A stretch of 64,000 nt of DNA from Actinomycetota bacterium (GTDB taxonomy: Bacteria; Actinomycetota; Rubrobacteria; Rubrobacterales; Rubrobacteraceae), in NCBI GenBank assembly GCA_902810695.1, contig CADDYV010000011.1:1-64000 (forward strand). Reading direction: 5' to 3'. Positions 29,090 to 37,476 of this stretch are shown piece by piece. The notes beneath the pieces are model-generated. The model saw only the letters and a list, made by a program, of their open reading frames with translations, did not search any database and had not been told where the DNA came from. The position numbers and the translations under genes were made by a program. Each line of letters opens with the position of its first letter. The first letter of the stretch is position 1.

Positions 29090-30334
29090 GTGGCCGAGAA
29101 CGTTTTTCCGCTGGATCAGAGCGAAAGCATGTTCGAGCAGGAGGTGCCGGGGCACAACCGCTGGCATCCGGAGATACCTTCGGTGGCGAACGTGAGGCCG
29201 GGTTCCGATTTCCGGATGGATTGCCGGGAGTGGACCGACGGTCAGGTCAAGAACACCGACGACGCCAACGACATCCGCGACATGGACCTCTCCAGGAACC
29301 ATGTCCTCTCCGGTCCCATCGCCATAGACGGCGCAGAGCCGGGAGACATCCTGGTGCTGGACATCCTGGATATGGGACCGCACCTGCCCGAGAGTGCTCC
29401 CGAGGGTCTGGCCGGGATGGGCTGGGGCTATACGGGCATCTTCGCCAGGGAGAACGGGGGCGGCTTTCTGACCAACTACTTCCCGGAGGCGCAGAAGGCG
29501 ATCTGGGACTTCCACGGCATCTACGCCACCAGCCGCCACATCCCCGGCGTGAGGTTCGCGGGGATAGGACATCCGGGGCTCTTCGGCTGCGCTCCCTCTC
29601 ACGAGCTTCTGGCCGAGTGGAACCGTCGGGAACGCGAGCTTATCTCCAGGGATCCCGCGAGGGTCCCGCCGCTGGCGCTACCGCCGAATCAGGAGAATGC
29701 TCTGCTCGGGACGCTCCCCAGTTCCGAGTTCGACCGGGTGGCGGGAGAAGCCTGCCGGACCGTTCCTCCGCGCGAGCACGGCGGCAACGTGGACATCAAG
29801 AACCTCTCGCGCGGGGCGCGCTGCTACCTGCCGGTCTACGTAGAAGGGGCGAAGTTCTCGGTTGGCGACCTGCACTTCTCGCAGGGGGATGGTGAGATAT
29901 CCTTCTGCGGAGCCATCGAGATGGGGGGCTGGATCGAGTTCGGCGTGGATCTCATAAAGGGAGGCGTCGCCAAGTACGGGTTGACCAACCCGCTTTTCAG
30001 GCCCGGTCCCGTCGAGCCCCGCTACTCGGAATTCATATGCTTCGAGGGCATCTCGGTCGAGGACGGCACCAACTACTACATGGATGCCACTGTCGCCTAC
30101 CGGCGCGCCTGCATGAACGCCATCGAGTACCTCGCCAAGTTCGGCTACACCAGCGAGCAGGCATACCTGCTGCTCTCCGCCGCTCCCATCGAGGCCCGCT
30201 TCAGCGGCATGGTGGACATCCCCAACGCCTGTGCCACCCTTTACATCCCGACCGATATCTTCGACTTCGACGTTCTCCCCTCAGACGCCGAACTGGTCAC
30301 GAGAGATCTGGGTCATCAGGCTTCCACTACCTAG
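29090..30334 (+). CDS. Acetamidase/formamidase family amidohydrolase
   Basis: A 414-residue FmdA/AmdA-family enzyme that hydrolyses formamide or short amides to the acid and ammonia. Recognisable features are the early strand SRNHVLSGPIAIDGAEPGD, the segment GGNVDIKNLSRGARCYLPV and HFSQGDGEISFCGAIE. I chose GTG 29090, which has GGAAGGAGG at good distance; an earlier in-frame start at 29045 falls inside the leader hairpin. A 28-base perfect palindrome ends the transcript. Confidence 0.92.
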   Translation: MAENVFPLDQSESMFEQEVPGHNRWHPEIPSVANVRPGSDFRMDCREWTDGQVKNTDDANDIRDMDLSRNHVLSGPIAIDGAEPGDILVLDILDMGPHLPESAPEGLAGMGWGYTGIFARENGGGFLTNYFPEAQKAIWDFHGIYATSRHIPGVRFAGIGHPGLFGCAPSHELLAEWNRRERELISRDPARVPPLALPPNQENALLGTLPSSEFDRVAGEACRTVPPREHGGNVDIKNLSRGARCYLPVYVEGAKFSVGDLHFSQGDGEISFCGAIEMGGWIEFGVDLIKGGVAKYGLTNPLFRPGPVEPRYSEFICFEGISVEDGTNYYMDATVAYRRACMNAIEYLAKFGYTSEQAYLLLSAAPIEARFSGMVDIPNACATLYIPTDIFDFDVLPSDAELVTRDLGHQASTT

Positions 30335-30364
30335 CGCCTTACATCACTCTCTATCTGGAATGGA

Positions 30365-30392
30365 AAAGGGGCGGCACCGGTGCCGCCCCTTT
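30365..30392. terminator. Bidirectional terminator palindrome
   Basis: A 28-base perfect palindrome with arms reading AAAGGGGCGGCACC lies between the convergent formamidase and pterin dehydratase genes. It has A-rich and T-rich flanks, so it can stop transcription from both sides. Confidence 0.75.
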
Positions 30393-30418
30393 CTTCCTCT
30401 AAGCTGAATGGAACCTCG

Positions 30419-30742
30419 CTAGAGTTGGTCCACCTTCGCGGCGAAGATGAAATCGCTCTCGGTGAGGCCGTCTATCTTGTGGGTGAAGACCGTGATATCG
30501 ACCTTCCCCCAGCCGAAGCTGATGTCCGGGTGATGGCCTTGCTCCTCGGCCAGCTCTCCCACCCGGTTGACGAAATCCAGCGCCTCCCGGAAGTTCTTGA
30601 AGCGGAACTTCCTGTGGAGGTGATGTTCATCAACTACTTCCCACTCCGGGACCTGCTGCGCCAGCACTTCGACTTCGGGTCCCTTCATCGGGGGCGTCCC
30701 ACCCTTGCACGGTACGCAGGTCTTGCTCGCAAGCTCGGTCAT
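30419..30742 (-). CDS. 4a-hydroxytetrahydrobiopterin dehydratase (pterin carbinolamine dehydratase)
   Basis: A 107-residue protein of the PCD/DCoH family. The signature histidines are in EEQGHHPDISFGW and the fold-typical FRFKNFREALDFVNRVG is present. It recycles oxidised pterin cofactors; some homologues assist molybdopterin enzymes or have unknown roles. ATG 30742 is preceded by AAGGAGATGGAGC; a longer start at 30760 is less likely. It lies 33 bases after the LLM oxidoreductase gene and may be the last gene of that operon. Confidence 0.92.
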   Translation of the reverse strand: MTELASKTCVPCKGGTPPMKGPEVEVLAQQVPEWEVVDEHHLHRKFRFKNFREALDFVNRVGELAEEQGHHPDISFGWGKVDITVFTHKIDGLTESDFIFAAKVDQL

Positions 30743-30775
30743 GCTCCATCTCCTTTCCATTCTTCTTGCCCGATT

Positions 30776-31792
30776 CTAACCCCTGGAGTGAAGCGTTGAG
30801 GCGAGATCCCGCCAGAACCTGTCATCGGGAGGATAGGTTTCCCCGTACGGAGATAGCCTGTCCACCAGCCCCTCGTAACGGCGGAGAAGAAGGTCTCCGA
30901 TTTCTTCGGGCGTACCCTCGACGGCGAACTCGGCGAGCATCTCGTCCGTGATAAGCTCCGGCATCTCGTCCCACTCGCCCCGGCGGGCGATGTCGGCGAG
31001 CCGCTCCTGCACCTCGGACCACCCATGATGTGCGAGTACCGCCCGGTAGGACGGGGTCGAGGCATAGAAGGCTATCTGCTGCCGGACAGCCGTGCGAGCC
31101 TTCTCGCGCTCGGCGTCCGTTCGTCCACAGATTACAAAGGCCGAGCCTATCATCTCGATCTCATCGGGCGAGCGTCCGGCGCGGGCGGCTCCTTCTTCCA
31201 ACCGCGGCCTGACGACTTCGACCAGATAGCTGCGGGTGTGGATCGGGTGTAGATGGAAGCCGTCGGCGATCTCTCCGGCCAGCCGGATCGAAGCTGCGTT
31301 CACCCCGGCGGTCGAGATGGGCACCCGCCGGTATTCCGCGGGGTCCGGGCTGAAAAATGGCGTCATCAGGGTGAGCTTGTAGTGCTCGCCGTGGTAGTTC
31401 AATCGTTCGCCGGATCTCCAGGACTCCCAGACGGCCCGGATCACCTGCACCGTCTCCCGCAGCTTCGGTATCGGCTGCGTCCAGGGGACCCCGAAGCGGC
31501 GCTCGATGTGGCCCCGGACCTGCGTTCCCAGGCCGAGGTCAAACCGACCGCCAGATAGAGTGGCGAGATCCCACCCGAGATGAGCCAGGACGGTCGGGCT
31601 GCGAGCAAAGGCAACCGCAACGGCGGTGCCGAGCTGTACCCTGTTTGTCGCCTGTGCCATCAGGGCGAGCGAGATAAACGGGTTGTGCCTGGTCTCCGGC
31701 ACCCGCACGCCGTCTATGCCTGCGGACTCGGCCTTGCGGGCGAAGTCTGCGGCCTGTTCCGGCCCTCCCCAGAACGTGATGTCCAGCTTCAC
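30776..31792 (-). CDS. LLM-class F420/flavin-dependent oxidoreductase
   Basis: A 338-residue luciferase-like TIM-barrel enzyme. Typical segments are GVRVPETRHNPFISLALMA, LGTAVAVAFARSPTVLAH and LSGGRFDLGLGTQV. It is of the group usually annotated as F420-dependent. It is the fifth gene of the operon with the EPSP-synthase-like, ligase, acyl-CoA dehydrogenase and SDR genes and overlaps the SDR stop by four bases. It may carry out one of the ring reductions of the proposed pathway. Confidence 0.9.
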   Translation of the reverse strand: MKLDITFWGGPEQAADFARKAESAGIDGVRVPETRHNPFISLALMAQATNRVQLGTAVAVAFARSPTVLAHLGWDLATLSGGRFDLGLGTQVRGHIERRFGVPWTQPIPKLRETVQVIRAVWESWRSGERLNYHGEHYKLTLMTPFFSPDPAEYRRVPISTAGVNAASIRLAGEIADGFHLHPIHTRSYLVEVVRPRLEEGAARAGRSPDEIEMIGSAFVICGRTDAEREKARTAVRQQIAFYASTPSYRAVLAHHGWSEVQERLADIARRGEWDEMPELITDEMLAEFAVEGTPEEIGDLLLRRYEGLVDRLSPYGETYPPDDRFWRDLASTLHSRG

Positions 31793-32583
31793 GGCGAGGT
31801 TTGATCCGGCGCGTCTTCCGCGAACGGGGGAGAGACTACGCTAAGGCCGCCGTCCACGACGAGCGTAGTGCCGGTTACGTAATCGGCGTCATCGGAGAGG
31901 AGAAAGAGCGCGGCGGCGGCCATCTCTTCCGCCGTCCCTACCCGGCGGCGCGGTATGCGCGCGACGACGCTCTCCATCGGCGGTATGTTCGGCATGTTGT
32001 AGAAGAAGTGGAGCGAGTCGGTGTCTATGAGCCCGCCGCTCAGCGCGTTTACCGTGATGCCCTTCGGGCCGTACTCCGTCGCCATGAACCGGACCCAGGC
32101 TTCGAGCGCCGCCTTCGCCGAGCCGAGGTTGGCGTAGGTGGCGAACGCGCGCTGGCTCCCGTAGCTCGATAGGACCAGCATGCGGCCCCCGGAGTTCATC
32201 AACCTCGCGGCGTGCTGCGCGCAGAGGACGAAGGCTTCGACGTTCAGGGCGAAGTTTCTCGTCAGGTGGTGGGGCTTGTACTCGCCGACCCGCCGGAAGA
32301 CGCTCGCCCCGGCGTTGGAGACGAACAGGTCGAGGCGGTTGTAGCGCTCCCGGATCTGGCCGAAAAGAGCGTCTATCGCCTCCGGGTCTTCCAGGTCGGC
32401 CTGCAGCGTGATCGCGCGTCCCCCAGCCTGTTCGATGTCCGAGGCGGTTGATTCTGCCTCGTCCTGGCGTTGCTTGTAGTGGACGACGACCTCGGCTCCC
32501 CTTTTGCCGAGGGCTAGGGCTATCGCCCTGCCGATCCCCCGAGAACTGCCGGTTACCAGCGCAACTTTTCCCTCGAATCCCAA
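31789..32583 (-). CDS. SDR enoyl-thioester reductase (FabL/ChcA-like)
   Basis: A 264-residue short-chain dehydrogenase. The NADP site is TGSSRGIGRA. The catalytic pair is spaced Tyr-x6-Lys (YANLGSAK), as in enoyl reductases such as FabL, not Tyr-x3-Lys as in ketoreductases. The segment LSGGLIDTDSLHFFYN matches the substrate loop of B. subtilis FabL. It could reduce a 1-cyclohexenecarbonyl-CoA-like enoyl thioester, the role of ChcA in Streptomyces. It starts directly after the acyl-CoA dehydrogenase stop. Confidence 0.88.
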   Translation of the reverse strand: MGFEGKVALVTGSSRGIGRAIALALGKRGAEVVVHYKQRQDEAESTASDIEQAGGRAITLQADLEDPEAIDALFGQIRERYNRLDLFVSNAGASVFRRVGEYKPHHLTRNFALNVEAFVLCAQHAARLMNSGGRMLVLSSYGSQRAFATYANLGSAKAALEAWVRFMATEYGPKGITVNALSGGLIDTDSLHFFYNMPNIPPMESVVARIPRRRVGTAEEMAAAALFLLSDDADYVTGTTLVVDGGLSVVSPPFAEDAPDQTSP

Positions 32584-33720
32584 TTAGTCCTCCTTACGTA
32601 GCAGGGCGCGGGCGATAACCGCCTTCTGGATCTCGGCGGTCCCCTCCTCGAAGCGTTGCACCCGCGCGTCCCGGTAGATCCGCTCCATCGGCTTGCTCGC
32701 GAAGTACCCGATGCCGCCGTGGATCTGGAGCGCCTTGTCCGTAACCCGCTGGAGCATCTCCGTCGCGAACAGCTTTGCCATCGAGGACTCGGCGACGCGC
32801 TCTCCGCCCGACTCCCACCGCCGGGCGGCCCAGTAGACGAGCTGGCGCGCAGCCTCGATCTCCGTGGCCATCTCCGCGAGCATGTGCTGTATCGCCTGCC
32901 GCTCGCTTATCGGTTTGCCGAAGGTTACCCGATTTCTGGCGTGTTCTCTTGAGAGATCCAGGGCCTTAGAAGCGAGCCCCACACAGCTCATCGCCACCGC
33001 GATGCGACTCGGAGCCAGAAACCCCTCGAAAGCGACACTCAAGCCCTCGCCCTCTTCTCCCAGCCGGTTGGCGACCGGAACTGGAGCATCATGGAACGAG
33101 AGATAGGCATAGTCGGTCCCGCGCAACCCCATCGGCTCGGGCATCTCGACGGCTTCGAGGCCGGGTGTCTCGCGGGGAACCATCAGCGCGACGGTCCCCT
33201 CGGCACCGGTAGTGCCTTCCAGCCGGGCGAAGAGCAGCAGGTAGTCGGCGCTCGGGCCGAATGTGATCATGTGCTTCTCGCCGGAGAGGTAGTACGTATC
33301 CCCTTCGCGGCGGACGGAGGACTTGAGGTCGGCTCCGCCCCCGGAGTTCGGTTCGGTCAGGGTAAAGGCCACCCGGATGTCGCCCTGGACCAGAGGTTTG
33401 ACGAACCGCTCGCGCTGCTCGGGGGTCGCGGACCTGTCAACCGCGCGCCAGATCCCGTTGACCACGTGGACTATCGTGCGGAGCGAACCGTGCATCCGGG
33501 CAAACAGCTCCATCAACTCCAGATAACTCGAAAAAGGGATTCCCAGGCCCCCCAGCTCTACCGGCGCGGCGAGCCGCAAATAATCTCGCCGCCGCAACTC
33601 CTCCCAGATCTCACTAGAGACCGCGTGCTCGCGCTCGATTTCGACCGCCATCTCCTCCGCCGGGCCGTTCACGAAGTCGGTGACACCGGCCTTCAGGCGC
33701 TGGAAGTCGGCCTCGTTCAT
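32584..33720 (-). CDS. Acyl-CoA dehydrogenase family protein
   Basis: A 378-residue flavoenzyme with normal family architecture: helical N-terminus, beta-domain (VAFTLTEPNSGGGADL) and helical C-terminus with the catalytic Glu in EEGTAEIQK and the FAD contact QIHGGIGYF. In this operon it may dehydrogenate, or run in reverse to reduce, a cyclohexadiene or cyclohexene carboxyl-CoA. The ATG overlaps the ligase stop by four bases. Confidence 0.93.
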   Translation of the reverse strand: MNEADFQRLKAGVTDFVNGPAEEMAVEIEREHAVSSEIWEELRRRDYLRLAAPVELGGLGIPFSSYLELMELFARMHGSLRTIVHVVNGIWRAVDRSATPEQRERFVKPLVQGDIRVAFTLTEPNSGGGADLKSSVRREGDTYYLSGEKHMITFGPSADYLLLFARLEGTTGAEGTVALMVPRETPGLEAVEMPEPMGLRGTDYAYLSFHDAPVPVANRLGEEGEGLSVAFEGFLAPSRIAVAMSCVGLASKALDLSREHARNRVTFGKPISERQAIQHMLAEMATEIEAARQLVYWAARRWESGGERVAESSMAKLFATEMLQRVTDKALQIHGGIGYFASKPMERIYRDARVQRFEEGTAEIQKAVIARALLRKED

Positions 33721-35342
33721 ACCAGTTCCGCCGCCTTCTCCCGCAGGAGGTATTTCTGGATCTTGCCACTCGGCGTGCGCGGCAGCTCATCCACCGTTTC
33801 GAGGCGCTCGGGCCAGTACTGCTTCGCCATCCCGCGCGAGCGGAGATATTCCTGCACGTCATGCAGCGTGAGCGACTTTCCCGCTCGCAGGACCACGTAC
33901 GCGCACGCGCGCTCTCCCAGGCGCACATCGGGCATCGCGACGACCGCGACTTCCGCCACCGATGGGTGTTCGTAGAGGAGTTGCTCGACCTCGGCGACCG
34001 GGACCTTCTCCCCGCCGCGGTTGATGATGTCTTTGACCCGGCCGGTGATGCTGAGGTATCCGTCGTCGCTGATCGTCGCGAGATCCCCGGCGTCGAACCA
34101 CCCGTCCGGGCTGACGGCCTGCCTGTACCACTCCGGGTGGTGCAGGTAGGTGGTGAACAGGCACGGCGTCTTTACCTGGAAACGGCCCTCCACGCCTGCC
34201 GGAAGCGGCTTCCCCCGATCGTCTACGACCCTCATCTGCATCCTGGGCAAAAGCCGCCCGTCCGTCTGCCACGCCTTCTCCGGCGGGTCCTCTGGCGTGC
34301 CGGCCGTCACCAGACAACCCTCGGTCGTGCCCCAGGCCCCGCAGACACTCGTGCCGAGCACCTCGCGCGCCTCCTGCGCCACACTCCTCGGGACCGTCGC
34401 GCCGGTGGCGACGAAGATACGCAATTGCTCTGGTCTGCGCCCGCCGTTTTTCACAGCCTCGACTAGATCTACCAGAAACGGCGTCGCCGCCTGGACGAAC
34501 CGCACCCGCCAGCGGCCCATGAGGTCGAGCGCCTTCTGCGCGTCCCAGATATCCTGGTAGACGGCCGTAGCACCCCGGACCAGAGCGAGCCACATCCCGT
34601 AGAGAAACCCCGTCTGGTGGGCGCAGGGTGAGGGGATGAACACGGTATCCTCTTCCTGGAGCCCGAAGTGCTCGATGTGCAGGAGATTTGCCAAAATGAG
34701 CGCGTTGTGGACGTGCAGCACGCCCTTGGGCTCTCCCGAAGTGCCCGAGGTATACAGGAGCTGGGTCGGTTCGGCGGGGGAGGGGCGAGAGGCTTCGAGA
34801 TCATCCGGTGATGGGTCGGCATCGAGGAGCCTGTCGAACGGCTCGGCCCAGTCCGGCACGCTCTCGCCGACGATGAAAACCCGCTCCAGCGACGGTAGCG
34901 AGGGAGCCAGGCCCTCGATCATCGGCAGGTAGTCGAACCGGCGAAATTTGTCCATGGCGATCAGAAACCGGCAGCCGGACTGCCGGATCATCAGCTTCAT
35001 CTCCCGCTCGCGGAAAATGGGCATCAGCGGGCAGCTAACAGCGCCGATCCGCACCAGGGCGAGCTGGAGCGCGACGAATTCCCAGTAGTTCGGAAGCTGG
35101 AAGCAGACGACCTCATTCGGGCGCACGCCGAGTCGCAGGAGCGCCGTGGCGATGCGGTCAACCCGCTCTCTCAAATCGGCGAAGCTCAGAGCCGCTTTCT
35201 GGTTTCGGCTTTCGTCTACAACCGCGATCTTCTCGGACGACCTTTCGGCGTGCTCCCGGAGAAAGTCGGTGATCAGACGTTCCGGCCAGGGTCTCTCGAA
35301 GAGGTGCGGGTAAACCGGTTTTAGGGCTTCCCGATCAAGCAT
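33717..35342 (-). CDS. AMP-forming acyl-CoA/acid ligase
   Basis: A 541-residue ANL-superfamily ligase. Motifs in order: LLYTSGTSGEPKGV (P-loop), GAWGTTEG, WFDAGDLATISDDGYL, GRVKDIINRGGEK, and the C-terminal catalytic Lys in TPSGKIQKYLL. The sequence resembles ligases for cyclohexanecarboxylate, dihydroxybenzoate and related cyclic acids. It would activate a shikimate-derived acid as its CoA thioester. It overlaps the upstream gene by eight bases. Confidence 0.92.
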   Translation of the reverse strand: MLDREALKPVYPHLFERPWPERLITDFLREHAERSSEKIAVVDESRNQKAALSFADLRERVDRIATALLRLGVRPNEVVCFQLPNYWEFVALQLALVRIGAVSCPLMPIFREREMKLMIRQSGCRFLIAMDKFRRFDYLPMIEGLAPSLPSLERVFIVGESVPDWAEPFDRLLDADPSPDDLEASRPSPAEPTQLLYTSGTSGEPKGVLHVHNALILANLLHIEHFGLQEEDTVFIPSPCAHQTGFLYGMWLALVRGATAVYQDIWDAQKALDLMGRWRVRFVQAATPFLVDLVEAVKNGGRRPEQLRIFVATGATVPRSVAQEAREVLGTSVCGAWGTTEGCLVTAGTPEDPPEKAWQTDGRLLPRMQMRVVDDRGKPLPAGVEGRFQVKTPCLFTTYLHHPEWYRQAVSPDGWFDAGDLATISDDGYLSITGRVKDIINRGGEKVPVAEVEQLLYEHPSVAEVAVVAMPDVRLGERACAYVVLRAGKSLTLHDVQEYLRSRGMAKQYWPERLETVDELPRTPSGKIQKYLLREKAAELV

Positions 35343-36660
35343 GCGCCGCTTGGCGAACGGGCTTGCGGCTCTCGATGTGCAGGTCGAGCCCCACCGAGTT
35401 CATGTCGTCGAGAAAGCCGGGGTAGGAGATGCGGTAAGCATTGGGGAAGGTGAGCCGGGTCGTACCTTCGGCTACCGTACCGGCGATCGCCAGCGACATG
35501 AGTACGCGGTGGTCGTTGTACGAGCTGAGCGACTGCCCTCTCAGATGCCGGACGCCCTCGATGACGATCCGGTTGTCGGTCGCCTCCATGCGTGCCCCCA
35601 TGCGGGTTAGCTGCATTGAGGCGCGTACCCGGTCTGACTCCTTGCGGCGGGCGTGCGCGACGTTCTCCATCACCGTCCGGCCCTCAGCCAGAGCCGCCGC
35701 CACGCACAGCACCGGCAGCGCATCCGGGAGATCCGTGCAGTCAATCGTCGTTCCCCGCAGCCGCAGCCCGTCGTGCGCGAGGCGCAGCTCGCGGATGTGG
35801 TCGTTGAATTCGAGCGGCGCTCCCATCCGGGAGAGCACGTCGAAGACCGCCCGCTCAGGGTGGTCGTCGCAGCTCCTCGTGGCGGTAAAGAGAATGTCGC
35901 TCGGGTGCAGGCTCGCGGCGACGAGGCCGAAAGCTGCAGAGGATATGTCCGAGGAGAGGACCAGCCTGGGCCTCGGTTTGTAGGTCTGGTTCCCGCGTAT
36001 CTGGAAGAGACGCCAATCAGGGGACACCTCGACTTCGACTCCGAACTTCTTGAGCATCCGCACCGTCAGCTCCAGGTAGTGGCGTTCGTTAAGCTCGCCG
36101 GTAACCTCGATGGTGCTGTCGCCGGTCGCCAGCGGCGCGACCATGAGCAGACCGGAGATCCACTGCGAGAGCGTACCCTGGATCTTGACGTGACCGCCTT
36201 CAGGCAGGCCCGGATACACCGTTACCGGCAGCCGATCATCCTGCGACTCCAGGCGCACCCCGAGACTTCGCAGGGCCTCTAGCAGCGCGCCGATGGGCCG
36301 GTTTCGGAGCTGCTTCTCGGCGGTGAACGTAACCGGGGTCTCGGACCGGCAGCCCAAGCCAATCAGGAAATACGCCAGGCTGCCACAGCTTCCTAACGAG
36401 ACCTCTGAGGTGGATGGCCGGTAATCGCCGCCCTGGACGAGGTAGGTGTTGTCCTTGATCTCGATCCCGATGCCGAGGTTGCGGAGGGCACGGATCGTGT
36501 GTCCGACGTGCTTGGCGTCGATTCGCCCGACCACGCGGGTCAAACCGGCGGCGAGCGAGCCCATGATGAGCGCGCGATGCGCGTGGTACTTGGATGGCGG
36601 AACAGATATCGTACCCCGGAGCGGCGCATCGGTGCGGCAGACATGAAGATGACCCATCAT
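35335..36660 (-). CDS. EPSP synthase-like protein with altered PEP site (probably not a housekeeping AroA)
   Basis: A 441-residue protein clearly of the 3-phosphoshikimate 1-carboxyvinyltransferase fold (SYNDHRVLMSLAI, LLEALRSLGV, RRKESDR). By E. coli numbering it keeps Lys22, Arg27, Gln171, Asp313, Lys340, Arg344 and Arg386. It lacks PEP-binding Arg124 (Gln in EKQLRNRPI) and Lys411 (Ile in RISYPGF), and has Ser23 to Tyr (SKYHAHR), Thr97 to Ser, Ser169 to Leu, Ser197 to Glu and Asn336 to His. It probably binds a shikimate-like ring without transferring enolpyruvate. A TATAAA box (36682-36677) lies just upstream. It heads a five-gene operon. Confidence 0.88.
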   Translation of the reverse strand: MMGHLHVCRTDAPLRGTISVPPSKYHAHRALIMGSLAAGLTRVVGRIDAKHVGHTIRALRNLGIGIEIKDNTYLVQGGDYRPSTSEVSLGSCGSLAYFLIGLGCRSETPVTFTAEKQLRNRPIGALLEALRSLGVRLESQDDRLPVTVYPGLPEGGHVKIQGTLSQWISGLLMVAPLATGDSTIEVTGELNERHYLELTVRMLKKFGVEVEVSPDWRLFQIRGNQTYKPRPRLVLSSDISSAAFGLVAASLHPSDILFTATRSCDDHPERAVFDVLSRMGAPLEFNDHIRELRLAHDGLRLRGTTIDCTDLPDALPVLCVAAALAEGRTVMENVAHARRKESDRVRASMQLTRMGARMEATDNRIVIEGVRHLRGQSLSSYNDHRVLMSLAIAGTVAEGTTRLTFPNAYRISYPGFLDDMNSVGLDLHIESRKPVRQAAHA

Positions 36661-36891
36661 CCAACCCCCTCTCTATTTTATACTGAGTTCCCGTTTTCGG
36701 TGTTTGCGGCGGCTGTCTGTTGTATCCCTGGAGACGTGCTGATACAGACGGGGCGGAGTCGCTCCAGTGGGACGCTAACCGGGTACTCTATCGCGGTCTT
36801 TGCAACATCGAAGGATACGTGATAACTCCCGCCCATGACGGAGAGCAGTATACTCAAAACTGTGGGAGCGCGCCGGGCGAGTGGATCTCTG

Positions 36892-36960
36892 AGGTGCCGG
36901 AGATGGGGCTCGAACCCACACAGCCTCGCAGCCAACGAATTTCGAGTCCTCGTAGCTGGC
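36892..36960 (-). pseudogene. tRNA-Leu remnant (3' part)
   Basis: On the minus strand this matches the 3' two thirds of the intact tRNA-Leu at 48.7 kb at 49 of 57 positions, from the anticodon arm through the variable arm, a still-pairing T arm (GTGGG/CCCAT) and acceptor end CTCCGGCA. The 5' acceptor strand GCCGGAG is missing, the anticodon loop now reads CTCGAAA and the terminal CCA has become CCT. It cannot be a working tRNA. It may be an old integration end or a decayed isoacceptor gene. Confidence 0.65.
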
Positions 36961-37476
36961 GCAATCGGTGGTGGGTTGGCAGCGTGACTCTTCGGTCTAC
37001 GCTATGTTCAGGCGTCAAAGGCCCTGCGGCGAACGCGCGGACAGTAAGGCCTCGTCTGGCACTTATGTATCCTGGGATACAAAGCTAAATATGAGCGTAG
37101 CGCCAAGGTCCAGCTTTCACTAGTATCTATATTCACAATATTTGCTACATAGAGGTAGAGGCCTCGAACTCCGTCCCAAGAAGGTGGGCACCTGATAAGG
37201 GGCGTAGGGAGCCAGTGGTGCAACCGGCTACCGGATCTCTTAGGAGACCGTGGCCGGTTTTGTTTTGGTGAAGATCCAGGAAAGGAGGTGAGGTATAAGC
37301 CGGGCGGGAAGATTAGACCCCAGAGAAAAGGAGGGGTAACCGAAGAAAAGCACCATTGTGCAGCGATTCTACACGGCAATGGACGGCGGGTGAAGAGGGC
37401 ATGTTTCTGTCCTGAAGTTCGCGATGCGAGGGCCTACCGGCGGTGCCGGGCGCTGGAGCGGTGCGGATAAGCACTG
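36961..37476. other. Gene-poor region with hairpins
   Basis: About 500 bases without a convincing gene. A small palindrome TGTATCC/GGATACA lies at 37066-37081. An imperfect hairpin with outer arms AACCGGC/GCCGGTT (37222-37259) is followed by TTGTTTTGG and resembles a weak rightward terminator or attenuator ahead of the kinase gene. Purine-rich ribosome-like stretches occur near 37281 and 37329, but no good ORF follows them. Confidence 0.4.
37222..37266 (+). terminator. Possible terminator or attenuator hairpin
   Basis: Outer arms AACCGGC (37222-37228) and GCCGGTT (37253-37259) close a partly paired 24-base interior and are followed by TTTGTTTT. It lies 210 bases before the PAS-kinase gene. 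I found no riboswitch signature. Confidence 0.35.

Noticed and set aside
35335-36660. Calling this gene housekeeping aroA
   Set aside because: Two PEP-contact residues and several active-site residues are changed and the gene heads an acyl-CoA operon, so I did not assign the symbol.
37200-37290. Possible T-box, cobalamin or other riboswitch before the kinase
   Set aside because: I looked for T-box (AGGGTGGNACCGCG), B12-box and similar signatures and found none; only an imperfect hairpin with a T-rich tail remains.
37288-37470. 60-codon ORF in the gap before the PAS kinase
   Set aside because: The purine-rich site abuts the GTG with no spacing, the product is basic with scattered Cys and no pattern, and nothing suggests selection.
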